Positions 1-6,963 of a stretch of 10,117 nt of DNA are shown piece by piece (the first letter of the stretch is position 1; every line of letters starts with the position of its first letter). The notes beneath the pieces are model-generated. The model saw only the letters and a program-made list of their open reading frames with translations. It was not told the DNA's origin and made no database searches. The stretch is taken from NCBI GenBank assembly GCA_025362165.1, contig JANYHY010000686.1, positions 1 through 10,117 of the forward strand, given 5' to 3'. The stretch comes from Myxococcales bacterium (GTDB taxonomy: Bacteria; Myxococcota_A; Polyangia; Polyangiales; Polyangiaceae). Both the position numbers and the translations under genes were made by a program.

Positions 1-1
1 C

Positions 2-100
2 GTCCCCGCGACCGCGGAGGCCGCGAGCGGTGTCATCTCGTGGGTGTCCTCCGCGTCGTCGACCGCGAGCATCTTGCCGGAGGCCGCGGCGGTGCACTAG
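2..100 (+). CDS. 3' end of an unidentified upstream gene (partial)
   Basis: This open frame enters from the left edge and gives 32 codons before a TAG at 98-100. Third codon positions are G or C in about 31 of 32 codons, against about two thirds in the neighbouring frame that leads into the transporter. That strong bias is the main reason to call it coding. The visible tail is rich in Ala, Ser and Val, ends in Ala-Val-His, and has no motif I recognise. Its stop codon overlaps the GTG start of the following transporter (TAGTG), so the two are probably co-transcribed and translationally coupled. The product cannot be named from this fragment. Confidence 0.5.
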   Translation, partial: VPATAEAASGVISWVSSASSTASILPEAAAVH

Positions 101-1289
101 TGGGTTTTCGGTCGATCCAAGACAGAAACGTCAAGCTCGTCTACCTGACGATCTTCTTGCTCGGCACCGCGTATGGCGCGTCGCTATCCATTACCGCTTT
201 GCACCTGAAGTCGCTATTCGACGAATGGCAAATAGGCACGCTCGGGACTTGGTTCGCCGCAGGCATCATCGCGATGAGCCTACCCGCGGGTGCGCTGATC
301 AGGCGGTTTTCAGCCAAGGCGACGCTCGTCCTCTGCCTCGTGCTGTACGCGGCGTCGGTGGTCGCGTTCCCACTCTTGACTAGCTATTGGGCAGTCGGTG
401 CCGTGCGCTCGGTGGACGGTGCGGCGAGCGTGGGCGTCTGGGTGGCGTGCGAGACCGTGCTCCTCGCGCGCAGCGACAACAGAACAAGGCGCTCGTGATG
501 AGCGTCTACGCGATGGTGATGGCGATCGGCTACGTGGTGGGCTCGGGGATGGCGCGCGCGCTCGTGCTGTGGCTCTCGTATCGGGACGTGCTCTTCGTCG
601 CACGGGTCATCGCTCTCGTCTCGGCGGCTACGGTCATGGCGCTCTTGAACCGCGACGCTCAAGTCTCTCAATCGGAGTCCGCGGAGTCTCTCAACGAGCC
701 CGGAGAGCCGACTGTCAGTTTGTTGTGGCGAATCAAGACCAGCTGCATGGCGACGTTCAGCTATGGGTACTTCCAAGCGGCGGTCGTGCTTTTCTTGCCA
801 ATCTATTTGGTGAAGTCGGGGAAGGTACAAGAGAAGGACACTGTGTTGATCACCGCCTTTTTCGCAGGCGGAATGCTGATCTTCTCCAGCTTGTGGGCGC
901 GCCTCGGAGACCGCATCGGGCATTTGCGCGTCATTACGGTACTGTCGATCATTGGGCTCTCGATGATCCTCGGGTTCGTATTTCTCTCTAGTTGGCCATT
1001 GATGTGTATTGCGATCTTCATCGCGGGCGCGACGCTCGCTTCGATCTCGCCCGTGAGCCTCGCGCTTCAAGGCCACATCGCGCACCCGCGCGTCTACAGC
1101 CGCGCCAACGCGCTCTACAACGTCTGCTACGGCGTGGGGATGCTGCTTGGGCCACCCATCTCGGGGCGCATCGTTCACGACAAGGGCTGCGAGGTGATGC
1201 TCTATCACTTCGCCGCGATATGGCTGTTTTTCGCGGCGCTCACGCTGGTGTTCAGGAGAGACGACCCGCACGCGGCCAAAGCCACGTGA
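100..1289 (+). pseudogene. MFS transporter, reading frame broken near base 481
   Basis: This is a major facilitator superfamily permease, expected to move a small solute across the inner membrane; the substrate is unknown. The first frame runs from GTG 100 to about 480 (127 residues) and covers the first four or so membrane helices, including an LPAGALIRRF loop. The second frame covers 483-1286 (268 residues) and holds the remaining helices. It includes a second-half motif-A loop, ARLGDRIGHLR, and a charged central loop near 655-715. Joined, the protein would be about 396 residues, normal for a 12-helix MFS protein. One missing base near 481 restores a smooth join (...ARSDN/QNKALVMSVYAM). As read, the first frame ends at TGA 496-498, which overlaps an in-frame ATG (498-500) of the second frame, so two half-proteins could be made by reinitiation. 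The start was chosen for its TAGTG overlap with the upstream stop. It could be a true pseudogene, a split gene or a sequencing error. Confidence 0.8.
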
Positions 1290-1387
1290 GGCTCGCTCTG
1301 TTGTTCACTGAAGGCTTGGAGGACGACTATCGAAGAATCCTCGCGTGCTGGGTACGCACGAGCGGGCTCTGAGATAGTCTCCAATCG

Positions 1388-2095
1388 ATGAAGCGTTCGC
1401 GCGAGGCCTGGCTGGCGATCTTCACCGCGGTGCTCGGGTGCAAGAGAGACGCACCTCAGACCACGGACGCCGCGAGCGCGCAGCTGGACATCGCGTCTGC
1501 TTCGGCGCCATCGGCCGACGTCGCGAGCCCGCCGCCCGCCGACGCGAGCGCGGATGTCGTGGATGCCTCCAGGGACGCAGCGGAAGGAGGCAAGCACACG
1601 CTGGCCGCCGAGGACGCGAGCGCCATGCTCGAGTTGCTGAGCGCTTTTGGCGGTGTCAACGGCGCGCCATTCGACGGCTCGTTTGGGGAGCTGCTCACGC
1701 CGCCCACGGGTCCATTCATCAATCCGTCGTGCGGTGCGTCTACCACCAAGTACCCCTACCAACCCGAGCCGAACGTCTTGCAAGGCGAGGTCTCGCTCAC
1801 GGTGTTGGGCGGCGCTCGAGGCACCGACGCGGGCGAGCTCGCGCGCGTGCGCGGGAGGATGAGGGCGTGCGTGGACGCCGCGCTCAGGAGCGACCCCACG
1901 ACTGAGGGCAGCTTGATGCTCGAGGTCGTGGTGGCGCCGGACGGCACGGTCTCGTCAGTCAAGACGACGAACACCACCGTGCAGAGCCCGCTCGAGTCGT
2001 GCTTGTCGAATCGAATGAGGAGCGCGAAGTTCGATCCTGAAACGAGCCAGCGGAAGTTCGTCGTGACGATTCGAGCCTCGAAGAAGGGCAATTAG
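1388..2095 (+). CDS. Lipoprotein with AgmX/PglI-like C-terminal region
   Basis: The 235-residue product starts with a short signal (MKRSREAWLAIFTAVLGC) carrying basic residues, a hydrophobic stretch and a plausible lipobox with Cys18 as the lipidated residue. A low-complexity linker rich in Ala, Asp, Ser and Pro spans residues 21-66. The C-terminal part, residues 155-228, has a Cys161 motif (RMRACVDAAL), a beta-strand run (LMLEVVVAPDGTVSSVK) and a second Cys205 (LESCLSNRM). That spacing of paired cysteines around a G-x-V strand recalls the TonB-like C-terminal region of myxobacterial AgmX/PglI-type proteins. The role is unknown; attachment to the cell envelope is inferred from the lipobox. 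The gene starts 98 bases after the transporter and has no clear Shine-Dalgarno sequence. Its stop is followed at once by the integrase frame. The lipoprotein call is fairly secure and the domain assignment moderate. Confidence 0.8.
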   Translation: MKRSREAWLAIFTAVLGCKRDAPQTTDAASAQLDIASASAPSADVASPPPADASADVVDASRDAAEGGKHTLAAEDASAMLELLSAFGGVNGAPFDGSFGELLTPPTGPFINPSCGASTTKYPYQPEPNVLQGEVSLTVLGGARGTDAGELARVRGRMRACVDAALRSDPTTEGSLMLEVVVAPDGTVSSVKTTNTTVQSPLESCLSNRMRSAKFDPETSQRKFVVTIRASKKGN

Positions 2096-2107
2096 TTAGG
2101 CTGGGTC

Positions 2108-2122
2108 GCCGTGGATCACGGC
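2108..2122 (+). terminator. Perfect 6-bp hairpin after the lipoprotein stop
   Basis: GCCGTG (2108-2113) and CACGGC (2117-2122) are perfect inverted repeats around a GAT loop, 12 bases after the lipoprotein stop codon. No T-run follows, so it is at best a weak or Rho-assisted transcript end. It covers the first possible GTG start of the integrase (2111). Confidence 0.25.
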
Positions 2123-3243
2123 CTCCACGTCGTGACCGTCGGGATCGATATCAAGCCGCCCAGCGGGCGAAACTTCCGCGAGTCCACCGGCCAAACGGAC
2201 TACGCGCAAGCCCTCGCGGTCCACGCCGAGAAGCAACGCAACGCCGGAGATCCACGTCACGCGCCCGAGGGCAAAACGCGTCTCGGCACCGCCATCAGGA
2301 ACTACTTCGACGAGCTGAGGCGACGAGGCCGCGCTGCGGCGACGCTGCAGATCGCCGAGACGAAGGCCGGCCACCTCGCGCGCATTTGGGGCGTCGACTT
2401 GCCCATCGACAAAGTCACGCCGACGCTCGTCGACGCGTTCATCTCCCGCCGCGAACGCGAGGGCGCCAAGCCAATCACAGTGAGCAAAGAGCTGGTCGCG
2501 ATGCGCGGCGTGCTGCTCGTCGCCGCACGGCGAGGGAGAGTTCCGGCGCGACGTGCGCTCGGTGATGCCCGTGCACTACGCAGTGCAATACAAGCCGCGT
2601 CGGCGCTGGCTCACGTACGAGGAGGCGATGAAGCTCCTCGACAACCTCGAGGCCGAGCGCGCCGCGCACGTGGCTTTCATGCTCGGAAGCGGAGCACGCC
2701 TCTCGGAGTCGCTTCGCGCGACGCCCGACGATCGCGACGGCGAGACGCTTCGTGTGCACGGGAGCAAGACGAGAGAGAGCGACGGCACGATCGTCATCAC
2801 GCCGCTCGTTCGGCCGTTCCTCGACTACGCCTGGGAGCACGCCCCACGGCGGAAGGACCGCCTCTTTCGACCGTGGTTGAAGATCCACCGGGACCTCAAG
2901 GCTGCGTGTGCCCGAGCTGGCATCCCCGCGTGTACCCCCAACGACCTCCGGCGGACGTTCGCGACCTGGCACCACCAGGCCGGCGTGGCCCCATGGATGA
3001 TCGGGAAATTGCTCCGACACGGACTCCACGATGGCCGAGCTCGTCTACGCGATGGGCACTCCGGAGTCCCTCGGGGCGGTGCTTTCGACTGTACCCGGGT
3101 TGTACCCCGCGGGTCGCGAATACGGGTATAAACCGGCCTCAACCGCACACTCCGAAGTCACGGATCCGGCTAAAAACAGGGCGCCCCCGGCAGGAATCGG
3201 ACCTGCGACCTTCGGTTTAGGAAACCGCTGCTCTATCCACTGA
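2111..3243 (+). pseudogene. Tyrosine recombinase (phage-type integrase) with two +1 frameshifts
   Basis: The predicted product would cut and rejoin DNA at an attachment site through a 3'-phosphotyrosine link. The first frame (2111 to about 2536) holds the N-terminal SAM-like core-binding domain (STGQTDYAQALAV, LRRRGRAAATLQIAETKAGH). The second (2538 to about 3020) holds most of the catalytic domain. The third (3025-3243) holds the nucleophile. Catalytic residues, by codon start, are Arg 2697 (SGARLSE), Lys 2766 (GSKTRES), Asn-x-x-Arg 2940/2949 (PNDLRRTFAT, Asn where His is more usual), His 3018 (LLRH) and Tyr 3046 (MAELVYAMG). Removing one base near 2537 and one near 3021-3024 restores a continuous protein of about 376 residues. 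GTG 2111 directly follows the previous gene; GTG 2132 is an alternative start. The last 20 or so codons run antisense through tRNA-Arg, a usual result of integration at a tRNA. It is probably inactive, although every catalytic residue survives. Confidence 0.85.
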
Positions 3244-3254
3244 GCTACGGGGGC
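3182..3254 (-). tRNA. tRNA-Arg (anticodon CCT)
   Basis: Read on the minus strand, 3254 to 3182 folds into a complete 73-base cloverleaf. The acceptor strands are GCCCCCG and CGGGGGC, the D stem is GCTC/GAGC, the anticodon loop is TTCCTAA with CCT at 3221-3219, and the T arm is built on GCAGG/CCTGC. The discriminator base is G. The first anticodon-stem pair (G27-A43) is mismatched. It reads the rare arginine codon AGG. The 3' CCA is not encoded, since GCCC follows, and a run of five T (3176-3172) just beyond may end transcription. The gene lies 69 bases downstream of the EEP hydrolase on the same strand. Its 3' end faces the integrase, as expected for a tRNA used as an integration site. The intact cloverleaf suggests the tRNA is still functional. 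Confidence 0.93.
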
Positions 3255-3323
3255 TCTTGCAGCGCTTCGGTAGCACGACGCCTCGTTCGAGGTCCACGGA
3301 CGCGAGGGCGCCGTGATCCGGAC

Positions 3324-4172
3324 TCAGTCGATGCCGAGCTTCACGCGAATCGCGGCATGGTCCGATGCGTACAGCGGCCGGGCGATCCCCGGCAGGCGAT
3401 CGTGCAGCGCGAGCGAGACCTCGAGGGGGTGAACACCAGCACCTCGGGTCGGCGGGCGAAAGAAGACGTAGTCCAACCGTTGGGGTTGCGCGTGCGTCCC
3501 TTCCCGCGCTGCGAGCGCGTTGTTGCGGGGATCGAACGTCGACAGCTTCGCCTCCCCTCCGAGATCGACGAACCCTCGGGTCGCGAGCTCGAGCGCCTCC
3601 TGCTCCATCGGACTCGGCGCGTGCCCGTCGACGTTGAGATCGCCGCAGACAATGACCGCGTGCCCCGAGACGCACTCGGAGTGCACGAGCGCGCGTAGCT
3701 CCGCGAGCTGGCGAGCCCTGACGCGCGCGGCGCTCGGCTTGCTGCCTGATTGGAGGTGAGTCGTGATCACCTCGAGCTCCACACGACCGATCGCGACACG
3801 CGCGTGTAGCCAACCTTTTCGTGCAAAACGCTCGGGGCCGACATGCGGAGGCGTGAACGCGCTCCGATTCACCTTCACAAATGGGTGGCGGGACGCGATG
3901 CCGAGACCGGAGCCGCCGAACGCGAGCGGACGCCACGAGAGCTCGTTGTCGTCGCGAACTTTGTGGGGGTGTGATCGACGGCCAAAGAACTCCACCGCCT
4001 CTGCTGCCCATAGCTCTTGCATGCAGAGCACGTCGGCCGCCTCGCATACGGCGTTCACGTGGTGATGCAGAAAGCGCTCCGAGTCGACGACCCCTCGTCC
4101 GCGCAAGAACGCCGACGCCGTCTGCGCAGCGCCGAAGCAATTCCAACTCTGGAAGATGAACGAATCAGACAT
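3324..4172 (-). CDS. Endonuclease/exonuclease/phosphatase-fold hydrolase, sphingomyelinase-like
   Basis: The 282-residue protein belongs to the DNase I-like metal-dependent phosphodiesterase superfamily (EEP fold, PF03372). Motifs appear in the usual order: WNCFG (residues 10-14), MQELW with metal-binding Glu53, GSGLGIASRHP (87-97), KGWLHARV (119-126), TTHLQSGS with His139, CGDLNVDG with Asp178 and Asn180, RLDYVFF with Asp234, and ASDHAAI with Asp271 and His272. The THLQS segment followed by an R-x-R-Q-L stretch is closest to what I know of neutral sphingomyelinases. The fold also serves nucleases and inositol phosphatases, so the substrate is open. No signal peptide or membrane segment is visible, so the enzyme is probably cytoplasmic. 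It starts at ATG 4172 with no obvious Shine-Dalgarno sequence and is divergent from the kinase gene, 117 bases away. All catalytic residues are present. Confidence 0.88.
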   Translation of the reverse strand: MSDSFIFQSWNCFGAAQTASAFLRGRGVVDSERFLHHHVNAVCEAADVLCMQELWAAEAVEFFGRRSHPHKVRDDNELSWRPLAFGGSGLGIASRHPFVKVNRSAFTPPHVGPERFARKGWLHARVAIGRVELEVITTHLQSGSKPSAARVRARQLAELRALVHSECVSGHAVIVCGDLNVDGHAPSPMEQEALELATRGFVDLGGEAKLSTFDPRNNALAAREGTHAQPQRLDYVFFRPPTRGAGVHPLEVSLALHDRLPGIARPLYASDHAAIRVKLGID

Positions 4173-4247
4173 TCAGATGACGCGGCAAAGCCCTCCACAA
4201 ACGTTCGCTGAAGGCGACGACAAGACATGATTCATCAACTATCTCTC

Positions 4248-4277
4248 TTCTGCACGAACGGCGGTGGGTGATACACT
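4248..4277 (+). promoter_or_regulatory. Possible promoter for the kinase gene
   Basis: The 117 bases between the divergent EEP hydrolase and kinase genes contain TG-A-TACACT, an extended -10-like element with the hexamer at 4272-4277. The -35 candidate 18 bases upstream (TTCTGC, 4248-4253) is poor. Transcription would begin about 5 bases before the GTG start at 4290, giving a nearly leaderless message, which agrees with the missing Shine-Dalgarno sequence. This is a pattern guess only. Confidence 0.25.
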
Positions 4278-4289
4278 GTCGCTCGGGTC

Positions 4290-5732
4290 GTGACCAACTC
4301 CGAGATTCATGCGAAGGGTGCTACCGCGATCTTGGAGGCGTTGCCCGATCTGATCGCAACCGTCGGCCGCAACGGGCAGTGGCAGCTCAAGTACCCTCCA
4401 CCGGTCTCGACGGGCTTGGAGGCTCCGACGCCTGAGGAGGTCATCACGCGCGCGGTCGCGGCGATCCATCCAGACATCGTACTGCGTGTGTTGCAGACGC
4501 GAGCGCTCGAGGGAACACGCGTGCTCATCGAGCGCGCCGACAAGACGTTCCACTACGAGATCCGCGTCACGCCCTCCGACGCGGACACTGTCGGGATCGT
4601 CGTGCGCGACTCGACGGAGCTGCATCAGCTGCGCTTGCATGCTGCGTTTCAGGAGCGAATGGCGGGCCTCGGTGTGATCGCCGCGGGTGTGGCGCATGAG
4701 ATCAACAACTCGCTCACGTTCGTCGTCGCGAGCCTCGACGCACTCGCCCCGCTCGTCTCTGCTTCAGCCCTCGCGACTGGAGAAGGTCCCAAGCTGGTCA
4801 ACGACGCTCGCGAGGGCGCAGCTCGCATCACGAGGATCGCGCGCGACTTGCGCGGCTTCTCGAAGCCCACCGGCGCTGACGGGCCCATCGACGTCAAGAG
4901 CGTCATCGAGTCGTGTGTGCGGATGCTGCAGTCGCAGGTTCGTCCACGAGCGCGGCTCGTCGTCGAAGATAGCGGGCCGGTGCCGCACGTGATGGGCTCG
5001 GAGGCGCGGCTCGCGCAGATCGCGTTCAACCTCTTGCTCAACGCCGCGCAGGCGATCCCCGAAGGCGCACCGGAGTCGAACGAGGTCCATGTTTCGCTAC
5101 GCGCCAATGGATCGGTCGTGGTCCTCACGGTCGCGGACACGGGCCCTGGCGTATCTCCAGAGCTGCGCAAGCGGATCTTCGATCCGTTCTTCACCACCAA
5201 GTCCACCGGCATCGGGCTGGGCCTCTTCGTCACGCGTGGACTCATCGAGGATCTCGGCGGCACGATCACGGTGGAAGACAATGCGACGCGCGGCGCCTTG
5301 TTCGTCGTGACGTTCCCCGTGGCGCGCGCGGTCGTGGCGCCCAAAAAGCACACGACGCCGCGCGGCCTCCCTCGGCGGCGCGTGCTCATCGTGGATGACG
5401 AGCCGCTCATCTTGTCGTCGCTCGCGCGGCTGTTGAAGCCGCTGAAGGTGGTCACTGCCAACAGCGTGGCGAGCGCGATCGAGCTGCTCACAGGCGATCG
5501 CGAGTTCGACCTTATCCTTTGCGACATGATGATGCCCGACAAGAGCGGGATGGACCTGTTCGAGACCGCTCGCGACCGATGGCCCGAGCTCGCTGGGCGC
5601 TTCGTCTTCATGAGCGGCGGCGTCTACACGGATCGTGCGCGCGAGTTCCTCGATCGCGTCGACAACATGTTGCTGGAGAAGCCGCTCACGCGTGACGATC
5701 TCTTGTCGGTGATCTCCAAGATCGACGGATGA
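4290..5732 (+). CDS. PAS-type sensor histidine kinase with C-terminal receiver domain
   Basis: This 480-residue hybrid kinase autophosphorylates a histidine and can pass the phosphate to its own receiver. Residues 12-115 look like a PAS sensor domain, ending in the typical VRDSTELHQLR linker. The HisKA dimerisation helix holds phosphoacceptor His136 (GVAHEINNSL). The ATPase domain has an N box (FNLLLNAAQAIPEG, Asn251), G1 (DTGPG, from Asp283), F box (FDPFFTTK) and G2 (TGIGLGL). The receiver, residues 363-480, has acidic Asp369/370, phosphoacceptor Asp412 (CDMMMPDKSG), Ser442 and Lys464 (LEKP). No membrane helix or signal peptide is seen, so it should sense a cytoplasmic cue. With no output domain after the receiver, phosphate probably moves on to a separate partner or acts as a sink. 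GTG 4290 is the first start codon after an in-frame stop at 4269. The stop overlaps the phosphoesterase start. Confidence 0.93.
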   Translation: MTNSEIHAKGATAILEALPDLIATVGRNGQWQLKYPPPVSTGLEAPTPEEVITRAVAAIHPDIVLRVLQTRALEGTRVLIERADKTFHYEIRVTPSDADTVGIVVRDSTELHQLRLHAAFQERMAGLGVIAAGVAHEINNSLTFVVASLDALAPLVSASALATGEGPKLVNDAREGAARITRIARDLRGFSKPTGADGPIDVKSVIESCVRMLQSQVRPRARLVVEDSGPVPHVMGSEARLAQIAFNLLLNAAQAIPEGAPESNEVHVSLRANGSVVVLTVADTGPGVSPELRKRIFDPFFTTKSTGIGLGLFVTRGLIEDLGGTITVEDNATRGALFVVTFPVARAVVAPKKHTTPRGLPRRRVLIVDDEPLILSSLARLLKPLKVVTANSVASAIELLTGDREFDLILCDMMMPDKSGMDLFETARDRWPELAGRFVFMSGGVYTDRAREFLDRVDNMLLEKPLTRDDLLSVISKIDG

Positions 5733-6892
5733 TGCGAACGCTCGTCCTCGGCGATCTCCACCTCTCTGCACACACTCCGCGCGCAGTGGATCGAGATCTG
5801 GTCTCGCTCGTTCGGGCCAACGCTGGCGCGCGCATCGCATTCGTGGGCGACTTCTTCGATCTGTCGGCGGAGGTGCCGCGCGTGAGTAGTCATCGCGCGA
5901 TCGAGGCTGGTTTCGGCGCGCACGAAGAAGTGAAGCGCGCTCTTGCCGAGCACGTGAGTCGTGGCGGCAGGCTAGTGTTCCTCAGCGGCAACCACGATCC
6001 TGAGCTCGGTGGGTTGACCGCCGCCGCCGAGATCGCTCGCGTCCTCGATCTCGACGCTCCAGCCGCGGCGCGCGTCTTGACGTCGCCGTGGTTCTTTCGC
6101 GAGGGTCGCGTGCACCACGAGCATGGGCACATCTTCGATCCCGACAACGCACCGGAGCATCCGCTCATCGTGCCAAGCGCGAGCCTCGGAGTGCATTTCG
6201 TCGAGGAGTTCATCGCACCGACCGGAGCGTTTGCGTACCTCAACGCCAATGACGGGACGCCGCTCGAGCTCTTCCTCTCGGCGTTTCGCTGGTACGGCGC
6301 GCGCGGGCCCTACGTCGTCTATCGCTACTTTCACGCGGCCGCGAAGGCGCTCGCCAAGAGTGGGCCGATGTTCTCTGGCGCGGGCGAGCGCGCGCGCGGA
6401 GAGCTAGCCATGACCGCATTCGTCGAGCACGTGGGCGCGACGAGAGAGATCGCCGACGCCATCACCAAGATGTCCGCGCCGCCGACGATGCGCAGCTTCC
6501 GCGACACGGTGGCGCGCCTTTATCTCGATCGCGTGCTGTCGACGATCTCGATCATGGCCGGCGTGGGCGCGCTCGGTCTCGGGCGTCCGCTGCTTGGGTT
6601 GGCGCTCGGGTCTGCGGGCGCGATGGGCCTCGTCGCGAGCTGGCTCCGCGGACACGATCGATACGGAGGCACCGTGGCGCAACGCCTCGAACAAGGCGCG
6701 CTCGGGATCGCAGACGCGACTGGGGCGGAGGTCGTGGTGCTCGGACACGCGCACGTCGCCAGCGAACGCGACGCCTACATGAACACGGGCAGCTTCGCGT
6801 TCCCGCGTGGCCTGAGCGGTCGCCCCCTCGTCATGATCGAAGACACCGACAAGCCACGCCCGGAGCGCATGCTCGTTCCCTGCTCTTGCTAG
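5729..6892 (+). CDS. Metallophosphoesterase with internal hydrophobic segment
   Basis: The 387-residue protein carries the full calcineurin-like two-metal site: LGDLHLS (Asp9, His11), GDFFDLS (Asp41, Asp44), GNHD (88-90), a His-rich HHEHGH (129-134) and a late GHAH (339-342) followed by NTGSF. This resembles LpxH-type UDP-diacylglucosamine hydrolases and related phosphoesterases, but the substrate cannot be read from the sequence. Unusually, residues 269-308 form a glycine- and leucine-rich hydrophobic stretch long enough for one helix or a tight pair, lying between GNHD and GHAH. The enzyme may therefore be membrane-attached. The start sits in ATGATG overlapping the kinase TGA (5730-5732), so translation is coupled to the kinase. 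Either ATG (5729 or 5732) may be used. No Shine-Dalgarno sequence is evident. The superfamily call is secure and the role uncertain. Confidence 0.88.
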   Translation: MMRTLVLGDLHLSAHTPRAVDRDLVSLVRANAGARIAFVGDFFDLSAEVPRVSSHRAIEAGFGAHEEVKRALAEHVSRGGRLVFLSGNHDPELGGLTAAAEIARVLDLDAPAAARVLTSPWFFREGRVHHEHGHIFDPDNAPEHPLIVPSASLGVHFVEEFIAPTGAFAYLNANDGTPLELFLSAFRWYGARGPYVVYRYFHAAAKALAKSGPMFSGAGERARGELAMTAFVEHVGATREIADAITKMSAPPTMRSFRDTVARLYLDRVLSTISIMAGVGALGLGRPLLGLALGSAGAMGLVASWLRGHDRYGGTVAQRLEQGALGIADATGAEVVVLGHAHVASERDAYMNTGSFAFPRGLSGRPLVMIEDTDKPRPERMLVPCSC

Positions 6893-6963
6893 CCCTCGCT
6901 TCGGGCTCCACGAGAGGGACAGGTTTCTCGACATCAACGCGAAAAGGAGCGACAACTGCGGCC

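Noticed and set aside
384..1271. Long minus-strand open frame opposite the MFS gene
   Set aside because: It is very rich in Arg, His and Glu with no motif, while the plus-strand frames show clear membrane helices and the MFS motif. It is a mirror frame caused by high GC.
1290..1387. Possible hairpin and promoter between the transporter and the lipoprotein gene
   Set aside because: A bulged CTCG-CGT stem near 1345-1367 has no T-run, and the best -10-like hexamer matches poorly with no -35 partner. Neither is supportable.
3132..3220. Protein tail ending in a PRQESDLRPSV-type sequence
   Set aside because: This is the translated complement of the tRNA, a well-known artefact seen at the ends of frames running into tRNA genes, not a real domain.
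3217..4146. Long Arg-rich minus-strand frame overlapping the EEP hydrolase
   Set aside because: The neighbouring frame carries all EEP catalytic motifs. This frame is a low-complexity shadow and also runs into the tRNA.
6893..6918. CCCTC/GAGGG inverted repeat after the phosphoesterase stop
   Set aside because: The stem has only five pairs around a 16-base loop with no T-run, too weak to call a terminator in GC-rich DNA.
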